A DNA stretch of 62,229 bases from an uncultured Methylococcales bacterium. GTDB lineage: Bacteria > Pseudomonadota > Gammaproteobacteria > Methylococcales > Methylomonadaceae. The position numbers were made by a program, and so were the translations under genes. The notes beneath the pieces were generated by a model. The model was not told the DNA's origin, did not search any database, and was given only the letters and a program-made list of their open reading frames with translations. Shown here in pieces: positions 36,666-45,558 of this stretch; within the stretch, counting starts at the first letter, position 1, and every line of letters begins with the position of its first letter. The stretch covers positions 1-62,229 of the forward strand of contig CAIUVX010000171.1 in the NCBI GenBank assembly GCA_903902705.1, given 5' to 3'.

Positions 36666-37886
36666 CTAGTAAACAATAGGTTCAGGTTGATTGGCGGTAT
36701 TACCCGCCAACCGATTACGCGCAAGTTGATCCCAGCGTATTTGTAAATCTATTGAAGTCAATTTTTCTGGTGTTACCACACCATCTAACGGTAAGCCCCG
36801 ACTCCAGCGATTCGCCTGCTTTAACCTGTCACTATTTTGTGTCAAATACGCGGTCATTTTATTACTATCGCTAGTCCATATTAATGGCGCAAATTCGCGG
36901 TCAAAATCATCGGCGGTATTGCTGACGGGCATTTGAATACGTTCGCCACGCACATCATAAGCGGTAATACGGGTAAAGGCTTCACCTGCACAGGAGGCTA
37001 ATAACGTATCGCCACTTGATGCCCAATCACGCAAAAGTGGTAATAGCGCAGGATGACCGAAACGTACGAAGATGTTACATTGGCTTTGTGGACTGGCTAA
37101 TGACTTTAGTTTATCGACAATTAACGCACCGTCTTCCCCTGTGGTGACAATCGCTAACCATTGCAAAGCAGTCATATCACCTGCTGATGCCAATTGACGC
37201 AACACTGGTAAAATCCACGCTTGTTGAGTCCAGATAGCGGATTTAAGTACCACGTCACGGAGGTTAGTTTCTGGTCTTTGCAGTGCTTGTTGATAGGGGC
37301 GCGGCTGATATGCGGAAGACGGCAAACAATCCACTGTGATACTGGCATACCATGCAGTTGTGGCGATTAACACATCTTCATGCAGCAACAAAGCATTAAG
37401 TACGCTGTTATTGCGTTCAAGAACACGCAAATTTGCCAACGCTGTTGCGGTATAAGCGGCAATCAAGGGTTCACCTTCCTGCAAAATCCGTTTCAGTGCG
37501 GTGACAAACTGCCCAGCGGGAACAAAGCTAAACGCATCACGAAAACCAGCGGCTATGCCAGCATCAGCTTGCTCGAAGCACTTAATCACTTGTGCCGTCA
37601 ACTCAGGATTCGCCAACCGTAATAACGGACAGGCGGCAGCAAAAACACTGTCTCGACTTTCAGCAACGAGTATATGTGGCAGTAATAAATCGGGTAGCGC
37701 GGTGGGAATAGTCAACAAGCCTTGAATATGAGCTTCCACACGCTCATTGATGTGCAAAAAGTCACGCAAAAAATAACGTGGCGAATGCAAAGCAAGCCGC
37801 CGTTGCCCCCACAAAAATTCCAGTTCTTCCAAATGGACAGTCAACAAATCAGGAATATAACGCAATCTTGCCGTGTTCGCTTGCAT
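36666..37886 (-). CDS. TIGR02270-type T6SS-associated HEAT-repeat protein
   Basis: A 406-residue protein of a conserved family (TIGR02270) found next to vgrG and DUF2169 genes. Helical repeats (LLIATTAWYAS..., DMTALQWLAIV, HPALLPLLRDWASSG) suggest a HEAT-like scaffold. Biochemical role unknown. It is the last gene of the effector island. A 31-codon frame (36565-36660) overlaps its end; I do not call it. Confidence 0.82.
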   Translation of the reverse strand: MQANTARLRYIPDLLTVHLEELEFLWGQRRLALHSPRYFLRDFLHINERVEAHIQGLLTIPTALPDLLLPHILVAESRDSVFAAACPLLRLANPELTAQVIKCFEQADAGIAAGFRDAFSFVPAGQFVTALKRILQEGEPLIAAYTATALANLRVLERNNSVLNALLLHEDVLIATTAWYASITVDCLPSSAYQPRPYQQALQRPETNLRDVVLKSAIWTQQAWILPVLRQLASAGDMTALQWLAIVTTGEDGALIVDKLKSLASPQSQCNIFVRFGHPALLPLLRDWASSGDTLLASCAGEAFTRITAYDVRGERIQMPVSNTADDFDREFAPLIWTSDSNKMTAYLTQNSDRLKQANRWSRGLPLDGVVTPEKLTSIDLQIRWDQLARNRLAGNTANQPEPIVY

Positions 37887-37903
37887 CGCCGCCGCCTGTT
37901 TAA

Positions 37904-38353
37904 TTAATTAATAGCGACAGTCGCAGCGCGAATACGCTGAGTTCCTTTAGCGCGTAACAGCACATCTTCACCTTTCAACATGGTTCTGCCATCACTACGC
38001 AATTCAACCGAAGACTCGCCGCATTTGAGTGTCAATGAGGCACTGGCTTCAATAGTGATATGTTCCTGCTTTTTCGGTTGACAGTAGTTACCTATACGAC
38101 CTAGTACGATACCTAGCTCCTGTTCAGTAGCAGGAATACACAGTAAGCGGTCGCCTAGTTCAAGGCTAATATTGCCGTTGCTAGTGTTTTCCAGCCAGTC
38201 ACAGAGGAACTCGTGACCGTCAGCAGTGCGAACTAGCAGACTACCGTCTTCGCTGATTGCTAGTAATTCGGCGCGTTGGGGTGCTGGCGTTTGCACTACA
38301 GATTCAGCGGGTTGTAGATCAAAGATTTGGGCGGTGGTGGGTTTTGCGTTCAT
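37904..38353 (-). CDS. DUF6484-type T6SS-associated protein
   Basis: A 149-residue beta-rich protein. Its C-terminal segment (ITIEASASLTLKCGESSVELRSDGRTML, split here over residues ~105-135) resembles the end of VgrG/gp5-like beta-helix proteins. The pattern matches the DUF6484 family that accompanies T6SS vgrG loci. It precedes the TIGR02270-type gene by 17 bases. Confidence 0.75.
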   Translation of the reverse strand: MNAKPTTAQIFDLQPAESVVQTPAPQRAELLAISEDGSLLVRTADGHEFLCDWLENTSNGNISLELGDRLLCIPATEQELGIVLGRIGNYCQPKKQEHITIEASASLTLKCGESSVELRSDGRTMLKGEDVLLRAKGTQRIRAATVAIN

Positions 38354-38436
38354 TTTAATAAAATCTCTTTTGATCTAGTAAGTTTTTCGGCAAAATATGT
38401 AAAACAAATTCTGTGCTATTATTTATTGCTATTTGG

Positions 38437-39012
38437 TCATCCCATCCAGTCTTCAGGTAAGAAAAATCTTAACTGATCAAAACCGCGTGACTCAAGAAAC
38501 TCTTTCACTTTTTTATGTATAACTACAGCACTCGTATTCTCTACTAGCCGAAACATTAAAGCACCCTTGACCTTTTTATTGTCAATCGTAACAGAATCGA
38601 AATCGACATCCAAAAGACCGTCATGACTACCACTCACCACTGTAGACGCAGCAAGGTCTGCGGCTGAAATAATGCCAATCAAATTTCCTGCTATGTAATC
38701 AGTTGTCTCATAACCACTAACAGGGTGACGAATCAACGTGTCGTAAGCATCAATATTATCTACACCCACCTCCTTCAAAGCTTCAAAAAGGCTGCGCTTG
38801 ATTAACAACGCATCTGTATTGTAAAAATCTAGTAGTCGCTCGCAATGGGTTTCCAACATTGGAATAAGGATTGGCTGATTGGGAATTGTCTGAAAAGGTC
38901 TACCAAAACGCCACGAGCTTTCACCTTGAGGTGAAGGGACTCCACTCAGAACAGCACTGTCTTCCCAGTCGTCAGGCTCAAAGCATTCAATCATATAGTA
39001 TTGCCCCATCAT
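38437..39012 (-). CDS. Imm11-family (DUF1629-like) candidate immunity protein
   Basis: A 191-residue protein with features of the Imm11 family: the LFEALKEVGVDNIDAYDTLIRHP segment and the YIAGNLIGIISAADL segment. Such proteins neutralise toxins of polymorphic secretion systems. It lies directly downstream of the AHH nuclease gene, after 214 noncoding bases. AAAAGGAGAAAT precedes two adjacent ATG codons (39012 and 39009). That it protects against the neighbouring toxin is inference from position. Confidence 0.72.
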   Translation of the reverse strand: MMGQYYMIECFEPDDWEDSAVLSGVPSPQGESSWRFGRPFQTIPNQPILIPMLETHCERLLDFYNTDALLIKRSLFEALKEVGVDNIDAYDTLIRHPVSGYETTDYIAGNLIGIISAADLAASTVVSGSHDGLLDVDFDSVTIDNKKVKGALMFRLVENTSAVVIHKKVKEFLESRGFDQLRFFLPEDWMG

Positions 39013-39182
39013 ATTTCTCCTTTTGATATAAAAAAGTTGTGATCATTATTTTGGTCTTGAGATAAGGTAACCCCAAAAACACAATTTTAGATATTTTAGA
39101 ATACTGCTTGATAAATAAACTACCTGAGAAAATATTCCAAACTATATACTCTAGTTCGTCATAATTAAAATCAATAAGTTAG

Positions 39183-39200
39183 AAAAGTCGAACATCGCGT
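39183..39200. repeat. 18-bp repeat G, copy 1
   Basis: AAAAGTCGAACATCGCGT occurs here, in the toxin-immunity gap, and again exactly at 50552-50569 ahead of the unknown protein gene. Both copies are on the plus strand, in AT-rich noncoding DNA. Confidence 0.6.
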
Positions 39201-39226
39201 ATATTTCTAAAAGGATATTATGGAAG

Positions 39227-40015
39227 TTAACCCTTACGTTTCCAATACTGTTTTACTAATTTTGAAGTAATGAGAACTTCATTTGGTTTAGCGTCTTTTT
39301 TCAAATGCGGTTTGATTCTGGCAGACACACCATTTAGACGTGCGACTAACGCATAAGGTGGTTTAAATTTTTTATTTTCACCCTTCTCAGTTTTGAAAGG
39401 ACATCCACTGTTTGCATCTATACCGTTCATACGGTCGGCAATTTTATTGAGTATCTTAGTAACAAAATCGGAATAAGGATTGTTATGTCTGTCGTGGAAT
39501 TGACCTTGAGCAACATCCATGGCTTTCACAACATAATCAGTCTTCTTGATGATAGAAGTATCTCCTGTCCACCATGAAACACCTCGCATACCATTATTAC
39601 TAGGCAGCCAAACACCATTGTTTTTATTATTTACATCGTATCCAATATCGTTCTCTATCTTTCCGTGTTTAGCAAATATCCACTTGAGTAATTCAGTCGC
39701 CTTTTTGAGTGCTTCGTTTCCTGGGATTAGATGATGCGGATTGGGAATAACTTTGTGATCAGCTTCCATACCGAGATCTGTTATATCGATAATCCAATTC
39801 TGTGGACGTGGGTCATCCATATTCTTTTCAAGCTTACCAGCATCATTACCGATTAGCTCGGTGTCACTCGCTGGATCCTCCTCCCAATCAGCATCATCAA
39901 AGCTTTGAGGTACAGGGTTTGGCTTTTCGTTTAGGTTGCTCTTACAAAATGGACAATCATCTGCGTCGTGTTTAAGAATAATTCCAACACTGACTGGTTC
40001 GAAGAGTTCAGACAT
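39227..40015 (-). CDS. AHH/HNH-superfamily nuclease toxin, candidate T6SS effector
   Basis: A 262-residue protein with a CPFC knuckle at 21-24 and a nuclease domain from ~85. The catalytic-type motif is NPHHLIPGN (92-100), followed by IGYDVNNKNNGVWLP (124-138) and an HDRH-like FHDRH (173-177). This arrangement is typical of AHH nucleases of the HNH/Endo VII group in polymorphic toxins. It follows the PAAR-like gene and precedes the Imm11-like gene, as expected for a PAAR-delivered T6SS cargo effector. No signal peptide. DNase activity is inferred. Confidence 0.82.
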   Translation of the reverse strand: MSELFEPVSVGIILKHDADDCPFCKSNLNEKPNPVPQSFDDADWEEDPASDTELIGNDAGKLEKNMDDPRPQNWIIDITDLGMEADHKVIPNPHHLIPGNEALKKATELLKWIFAKHGKIENDIGYDVNNKNNGVWLPSNNGMRGVSWWTGDTSIIKKTDYVVKAMDVAQGQFHDRHNNPYSDFVTKILNKIADRMNGIDANSGCPFKTEKGENKKFKPPYALVARLNGVSARIKPHLKKDAKPNEVLITSKLVKQYWKRKG

Positions 40016-40049
40016 AAGTTGTGTCCTAATAAAAATTGAAAATTATCAA

Positions 40050-40427
40050 TCACCCACAAATATTTTTCTTGTTATGCCACAACATATCCCCCAACCGACA
40101 GACGTTTTTGCCTTCCAGCATCACATCAAAAGAATACAGTAAAAACTCGCATTCTTGCTTGAAGGTATTGCTGAGTACGCCGCCGACCGTGCCAGGTTCA
40201 TCGCCGCTGCTCATCATATATTTAGCACCTTTGTTCATAATCATATTGCCATCGGCTTCTATGGTGGTCGTGCCTTGGGAGGTGTCGGAGGATTTGCCGA
40301 TATTGGGATAGGGTATCGGGACGGGACCGCCTGGAGTTGGGGTTTTGCAGACATCGGGAAATACCATGCTCATGCCACCACTGCCTTTGTGGGCGAAGCC
40401 TCGGATATTATGGACTGTACAGGACAT
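40050..40427 (-). CDS. PAAR-like DUF4150 spike-tip protein
   Basis: A 125-residue protein of the DUF4150 (PAAR-like) family. The features are FPDVCKTPTPGGPVPIPYPN, then DTSQGTTTIEADGNMIM and SSGDEPGT, and the C-terminal VCRLGDMLWHN. It caps the VgrG needle and links cargo toxins. I choose ATG at 40427 (MSCTVHN), as AAGGAG lies eight bases before it. It lies 34 bases upstream of the toxin gene. Confidence 0.9.
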   Translation of the reverse strand: MSCTVHNIRGFAHKGSGGMSMVFPDVCKTPTPGGPVPIPYPNIGKSSDTSQGTTTIEADGNMIMNKGAKYMMSSGDEPGTVGGVLSNTFKQECEFLLYSFDVMLEGKNVCRLGDMLWHNKKNICG

Positions 40428-40450
40428 AGCTTGCTCCTTATTCAGAATGA

Positions 40451-41512
40451 TTAGGGTGTTGCCAACAAGGTCGCTGCGCGACCGCCGTAGTCGGATGAAG
40501 CATACACCAAACAAGGTGATTGGCGATAGTTTTTCATCACACCGTGTATCGCCAATGCCGCGAGCATAACCCCATGAGCCGCGCCCATATCACCAAAGCA
40601 TTCGGCGGGATGTTCCATTTGATGATCTGGGACAAAAGCCGCGCTATTGCGTAATCGTGCCACGCCAAATTCTTTGCCCCAATAGCGTTCACCGTTAAAA
40701 CTTGCATACACACAACCAATCGGTGATGGTGGCGGCGTTTGGCTCAGCAAGTTGGTGAAAGTTGCCGCTAAACCTTCACCAAGATAAGGTTCTTGTGCAT
40801 AAAGATGACCTGATTCATGTCCAATAGCACTGCCAAGAATGTGGACTAGCGGACGCAATCCCTGTTTAGCGGCAGTGCTTGCCAACGTTAACAACACAAA
40901 AGCCGCGCCTTCACTTGGACTAAATCCATCACTATTGACTTCGTTGCGTATGCGTTCTTGCATATCTAACGTACCTAAGACATAAAGGTCTATTAGGCTG
41001 TCCACGCCGCCGACTAACACGAATTCGGCTTTATTGCTTTCCAGCATTTCAGCGGCGCGTTGAAATGCCATCAAACCCGCAGCGCGTCCATTCGGTACGG
41101 CAACACTATGAGCTAAATCCAGCGGTGCTTTTGTTTGCTGAACAAGTCGTGTCAAAAAAGCTTTGCAGTCTATGGGTTTGGTGGTGTGGTGTTCGGGTAA
41201 TGCCAGCAATAGAGGAATGGGCGTTTCATAGCCTGTCATGGGTTTAAACACTTCGTCCAGCGCGACATGAGCAAGCCGCAATAGTCGTGCTTCTCGGTAT
41301 TGCAGGTATAGTGTAGACAACGCCGAATCTAATTCTGGAAGTCCATCCTCTGGCACTGCACCAACAATGAACGGTTGAAAACGACGATCGCGCCATTCTA
41401 TTTCACGCAGTCTAGCAACCTTAGCACGAGCAGACGCAGCGGTTTCTGCCAAACTGAGACCTATCGGCGATACCGCACCTACGCTCACTACGACAACGGC
41501 TGGTTTTGTCAT
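40451..41512 (-). CDS. Ketosynthase-like (thiolase-fold) T6SS accessory protein
   Basis: A 353-residue protein resembling beta-ketoacyl synthases, of the kind that recurs in DUF2169/DUF4150 T6SS effector loci. The fold elements are AVSPIGLSLAETAA, AEFVLVGGVDSLIDLYVL and SDGFSPSEGAAFVLL. In place of the active-site Cys segment it reads VAVPNGRAAGLMAF, with no Cys, so it is unlikely to be a working condensing enzyme. A scaffold or loading role is possible. It lies between DUF2169 and the PAAR-like gene. Confidence 0.82.
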   Translation of the reverse strand: MTKPAVVVVSVGAVSPIGLSLAETAASARAKVARLREIEWRDRRFQPFIVGAVPEDGLPELDSALSTLYLQYREARLLRLAHVALDEVFKPMTGYETPIPLLLALPEHHTTKPIDCKAFLTRLVQQTKAPLDLAHSVAVPNGRAAGLMAFQRAAEMLESNKAEFVLVGGVDSLIDLYVLGTLDMQERIRNEVNSDGFSPSEGAAFVLLTLASTAAKQGLRPLVHILGSAIGHESGHLYAQEPYLGEGLAATFTNLLSQTPPPSPIGCVYASFNGERYWGKEFGVARLRNSAAFVPDHQMEHPAECFGDMGAAHGVMLAALAIHGVMKNYRQSPCLVYASSDYGGRAATLLATP

Positions 41513-41515
41513 TTT

Positions 41516-42544
41516 TTATGCCTCCTTGGCTTTGATGCTATATTCGCGGCAATATACCGCGACTTCACGCAACTTTAATAGATGCTTATCGACTTTAATG
41601 CCCGCCCGCCATAATAATTGCACACGCCCAACATCGGGTTCTATTAACACGGTTTCCAGTTTGGGCGTTTCGTTGATTGTTCGCCCGTCAAAATCAAACA
41701 ATACCGCAAGTGTGCAAGCGGGCAATTGAAAGCGTATCGGCTCATCGTGACTACAACCCGATACTTCGACAGCTTCACCACCATGCAAATAATCATTGGC
41801 AACTAAACCTGAGGGAGCAGTCAGAAAAAATCGAGAATCAAAGTCATGCGGCAAATAAGGTGAGCGATTTTTTTGCCACGCTGCATCATAAGTCCCAGCA
41901 AAGGTACGGCGCGGCAACCACGCAGGTGCGATTGGTGCAAAACAGGCGGGGATGGTGCGGTCTGTGGGATGACGAATAAGTTGGCTAGGGTCTTCAATAT
42001 TGGGTAGTAAGCGACCTTCCCATTCACCTTCTTTACTGCCGATAAAGCCGCGTCCAACGGGGTTTCGTGGTTCATATTCGGGAGGATTATCATCTTTAGC
42101 GGGTGTGAAACCACCAAAAGCCAGTTCCCAACGTAAGGGCATTCGTTCCCAGATTTCGGGTTGACTCATTTGCCAGCCCATATCAGTGTGTTGCCAACGC
42201 CGATTGCCAAACACACGAACTGTTTTTGATAACGAACCCAGTTTAAGACTGACTTCGGCTATACGCGTATTAGTTCTTGGAGCAATTGCGTTTCCCATCA
42301 ACAAAACATCAGTTGCTGGTTTGGGGAGTGAAAATTCACCTGCGGCGCGTAGACTGGTTTTATCAGGATCACCCCAATAAATATCAGTGGCGATAAGGGG
42401 TACTTGCCGTTCTGCGAGGACAGCGCGTCCTGATTTCAATTCAAAACTTGCTTTGACGATAGCGAATGCGCATTCCACACCGTCCGTGTCTGAAAACACA
42501 GATAACGAGGTGGCAAAGGGGGTGTGATTGATGAGTTGTAACAT
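41516..42544 (-). CDS. DUF2169 domain protein, T6SS effector adaptor-type
   Basis: A 342-residue protein of the DUF2169 family (NHTPFATSLSVFSDTDGVECAFAIVKASF..., PLRWELAFGG, NPVGRGF). Members act as chaperones/adaptors for loading PAAR-linked effectors on VgrG. It starts two bases after the vgrG stop and is followed at once by the ketosynthase-like gene, so the island is one transcription unit. Confidence 0.9.
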   Translation of the reverse strand: MLQLINHTPFATSLSVFSDTDGVECAFAIVKASFELKSGRAVLAERQVPLIATDIYWGDPDKTSLRAAGEFSLPKPATDVLLMGNAIAPRTNTRIAEVSLKLGSLSKTVRVFGNRRWQHTDMGWQMSQPEIWERMPLRWELAFGGFTPAKDDNPPEYEPRNPVGRGFIGSKEGEWEGRLLPNIEDPSQLIRHPTDRTIPACFAPIAPAWLPRRTFAGTYDAAWQKNRSPYLPHDFDSRFFLTAPSGLVANDYLHGGEAVEVSGCSHDEPIRFQLPACTLAVLFDFDGRTINETPKLETVLIEPDVGRVQLLWRAGIKVDKHLLKLREVAVYCREYSIKAKEA

Positions 42545-42546
42545 GA

Positions 42547-44625
42547 TTAGTTCTCGGCGATCTTCGATCCTTTTAGCACTAAATCGGCACTTGCCTTAAC
42601 GCCAATTTTGCCGCTGCCAATCACGGTAATATCCTTTCCTTTGATTTGAATAGTGCCGTCTTTTTTCATAGTAATGCTGGAATCGCCTGTTTTCAAGATG
42701 ATTTCATCACCTGCTTCTAGGTAAAACTTTTTACTGACTTGGCTCATATCGTCTTTGCCGATGGTTGTCTGACGAGTATCGCCAACCTCAATAGTATGTT
42801 TTTTACCGATGTTGATGGTTTCGTTTTCTCCAACGGTGCGTTCTCTATTTTTACCAACATCGAGGCTTTCATTTTCGCCAACAGATTCTTGACGATTTTT
42901 GCCAATACTAATGGTTTCATTCACGCCGACATCTTCAGAGCGATTCTTGACGATGCTGATAGTTTCATTTTCGCCGACCGTTTCAGAGCGATTTTTGCCT
43001 ATATTTACCGTTTCATTGTTATCAACTGTTTTGCTCCGATCATGACCTACCCAATGGGTTTCATCATGTTCAACCTCAATATCCTGATTTTTTTCGGCAT
43101 GAAGATAAACCTGCTCTGAACCTTTTTTGTCTTCAAAGCGGAATTCATTAAAATTATCCGCATTGCCTTCTTTAGAACTACGGCTTTTCAATCCACTTTG
43201 GGTTTGATTTGCAGGCAAGGCATACGGTGGCATTTGTAGAGCATTATAAACACTGCCTGTTATTAATGGTCTATCGGGATTACCTTCTAAAAAACTAACA
43301 ACCACTTCTTGACCCATACGCGGCAAAGACACCCAGCCCCACTGTTTACCTGCAATAGGGGTAGCTACGCGTATCCAACAAGAGCTGGTTTCATTCTGTT
43401 TGCCATTTCTTTCCCAATGAAACTGCACTTTAATGCGTCCGTATTTATCCGTCCAGATTTCTTCACCGCTTTTGCCAACTACGGTGGCAGTTTGTGGCCC
43501 TTGAACAAAAGGAACGGGGGTTAGACGTTGTGGACGAAACTGTTGAGTTGAGCAAATTGCCTTAAAACTGCATTCATAATGGGTTTCTTCGGCTGACGTT
43601 GAGCGATATTGATTGGATACAATGAGAAAATTGGCAGAAATAACAACGTGTTTGGCATTTTCTGGAGCAAGGTAATGCTCTTTTAGGGTGAATAACATTC
43701 CTGTCGTTAAGCCTATCGCATTACCTCTACCTTGAATAACTTCATGGTCGGTTTGTAATTCATTTAGTCGAATATTGGCATAACTCTCGCCAATCGGGTG
43801 TTCAAAGTAATTACCAGGGTAATCATATTGTTCACCTTCGGCGTGGCTGTGTAGTTTTTTCTCGGTAAATTTAGCAACAAGACCACTTTTAGGTTTTTCA
43901 AAATCGTAATCGTTTAGCACATAAGTCCCTGATTCAACTTCATGGGCAGTATGCCACTCATAAATATGATCTTGTTTTCGCTGCCCTACATTTTCAGGAG
44001 GAAAATAAGGGATAGTTGCATATCCCGCAATGGTTTGATGTGCGTTGGCAGAATCAGCGATAACTAGCGTATGTTTATCCTGTTTATGTTCAAAGAAGTA
44101 AAAAATACCTTCATATTCCATTAAACGACTGACAAAATTAAAATCTGTTTCACGGTATTGAACACAATAATTTCGAGGTTTGTAGGTATTAGATAATTCC
44201 AGTTTAAAATCACTAAATTTATTATCTTCAAACACTTTTTTGATAATGTCAGGAACGGATAATTCTTGAAAAATTCGGCAATTACTGGTGCGGGTCAAAA
44301 ACCATAGCCAAGGACGCAATACCGCACGGTATAAAAAACAATCCTCCGCCGCGCCCTGATGTCTAAACTGGGTGACTAAGCCGTGAAAATAGCGCGTACC
44401 ACCAGAAGGCAAAGGCAAAGCAACTGTCATCGCCTGCCCAAGCACTTTATTAACGGGAAAACCAGCGGTTATGATTGATCCCAGACTTTTATTTTCAACC
44501 AGTAAGTCCACTTCATATTCAAAAAGTCGGCTCATTTCTTCATAGCCACTCATGCGGCTAAATAGCAAGATGTCTGAGCCTAAAGGGGTTGTCACTGAAG
44601 CAAAGTGATTATCTTGTATAGACAT
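42547..44625 (-). CDS. vgrG: Type VI secretion spike protein VgrG
   Basis: A 692-residue gp27/gp5-like trimeric spike. The N-terminal gp27-like domains (~10-370) and the OB-fold region with SGEEIWTDKYGRIKVQFHW and SCWIRVATPIAG (to ~460) are clear. A beta-helix needle follows with six 16-residue repeats (529-624), then a closing segment. There is no extra C-terminal enzyme domain, so cargo must ride on the tip or adaptor. First gene of the island. None of the T6SS core genes (tssA-M) is in the window. Confidence 0.96.
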   Translation of the reverse strand: MSIQDNHFASVTTPLGSDILLFSRMSGYEEMSRLFEYEVDLLVENKSLGSIITAGFPVNKVLGQAMTVALPLPSGGTRYFHGLVTQFRHQGAAEDCFLYRAVLRPWLWFLTRTSNCRIFQELSVPDIIKKVFEDNKFSDFKLELSNTYKPRNYCVQYRETDFNFVSRLMEYEGIFYFFEHKQDKHTLVIADSANAHQTIAGYATIPYFPPENVGQRKQDHIYEWHTAHEVESGTYVLNDYDFEKPKSGLVAKFTEKKLHSHAEGEQYDYPGNYFEHPIGESYANIRLNELQTDHEVIQGRGNAIGLTTGMLFTLKEHYLAPENAKHVVISANFLIVSNQYRSTSAEETHYECSFKAICSTQQFRPQRLTPVPFVQGPQTATVVGKSGEEIWTDKYGRIKVQFHWERNGKQNETSSCWIRVATPIAGKQWGWVSLPRMGQEVVVSFLEGNPDRPLITGSVYNALQMPPYALPANQTQSGLKSRSSKEGNADNFNEFRFEDKKGSEQVYLHAEKNQDIEVEHDETHWVGHDRSKTVDNNETVNIGKNRSETVGENETISIVKNRSEDVGVNETISIGKNRQESVGENESLDVGKNRERTVGENETINIGKKHTIEVGDTRQTTIGKDDMSQVSKKFYLEAGDEIILKTGDSSITMKKDGTIQIKGKDITVIGSGKIGVKASADLVLKGSKIAEN
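42754..43041 (-). repeat. Six tandem 48-bp repeats in vgrG (16-aa units)
   Basis: Residues 529-624 of VgrG consist of six units of 16 residues with consensus NRSETVGENETISIGK. The regular spacing suits a beta-helix needle. The DNA copies are similar enough to allow length change by slippage. Confidence 0.85.
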
Positions 44626-44748
44626 AACTAAGGACTCCTGATAAAAAAATGAGTAGACTGAACCTAATAAATTAAGCGGTAAAGCTAAAAATCACTATTT
44701 ATGATACTCCTAATTTACCAGCGTAAAAACATTCTTGAATTCGTGTCA

Positions 44749-45558
44749 TCAGTCGCCACCGCCACCTTTTTTTATCATCATTCCTTTTGACGGATTATAA
44801 CCAATGATGGCGGCTATCATAAACACTACAAAAGCAAGCAGGGTATAAATGAAGGCTTGTTGATTAAATTGACCGTACAAAGCAAACCGTGTTAATTCGA
44901 CCGCTTGTGAAAATGGATTGTATTTCGCCAGATTGTAAAGCAACGCACTGGATTCTTTAATTTTCCACAACGGGTAAAGTGCAGTTGACATAAAAAACAT
45001 CGGGAAAATGACAAAATTCATTACTCCTGCAAAGTTTTCTAGTTGTTTGATGAACGATGATAATAGCAGTCCTAATGCCCCCAACATCAAACCAGATAAC
45101 AATAAAGGGGGTAAAACAGTTAGATAGCCCATCAGAGGTATATTGATGTCGTAGGCTTTGGCAATTGCTAAAAATACATAGACTTGCAACACGGACACCG
45201 CCGTTCCTGCCAGTAATTTACTGAGTAATAAAAACCAACGTGGTAACGGACACACTAACAAAGTACGCATACTGCCCATTTCACGGTCATAAGCCATTGA
45301 TAACGAGCTTTGCATTCCATTAAATAGCTGAATCATGCCGCATAAACCAGGGGTGATATACACTTCATACAAAATATAAGTTTCGTAGGGTGGGCTAATA
45401 GCTAAGCCTAAGGATGCTCTAAATCCCGCCGCAAACACAAATAACCAGATTAACGGTCTGACTAAGGCAGAAATAAATCGTTCACGTTGGGTAACAAAAC
45501 GCCATAACTCACGTCCGACAATTCCCGACATCGCTCGCCAATAATGCACAATATTCAT
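44749..45558 (-). CDS. ABC-2 type permease of the PQQ-linked ABC transporter
   Basis: A 269-residue permease with six membrane segments of the ABC-2 type, with the motif SMAYDREMGSMRTLLVCPLPRWFLL. The ATG overlaps the stop of the ATPase gene. The gene set here (permease, ATPase, beta-propeller, binding protein) matches the conserved system associated with PQQ-dependent alcohol dehydrogenases in methylotrophs. Its transported substrate is unknown. Confidence 0.9.
   Translation of the reverse strand: MNIVHYWRAMSGIVGRELWRFVTQRERFISALVRPLIWLFVFAAGFRASLGLAISPPYETYILYEVYITPGLCGMIQLFNGMQSSLSMAYDREMGSMRTLLVCPLPRWFLLLSKLLAGTAVSVLQVYVFLAIAKAYDINIPLMGYLTVLPPLLLSGLMLGALGLLLSSFIKQLENFAGVMNFVIFPMFFMSTALYPLWKIKESSALLYNLAKYNPFSQAVELTRFALYGQFNQQAFIYTLLAFVVFMIAAIIGYNPSKGMMIKKGGGGD

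Noticed and set aside
42547-44625. VgrG as an evolved effector with its own toxin domain
   Set aside because: After the repeats only ~68 residues remain, matching the ordinary needle end; no enzyme domain fits.
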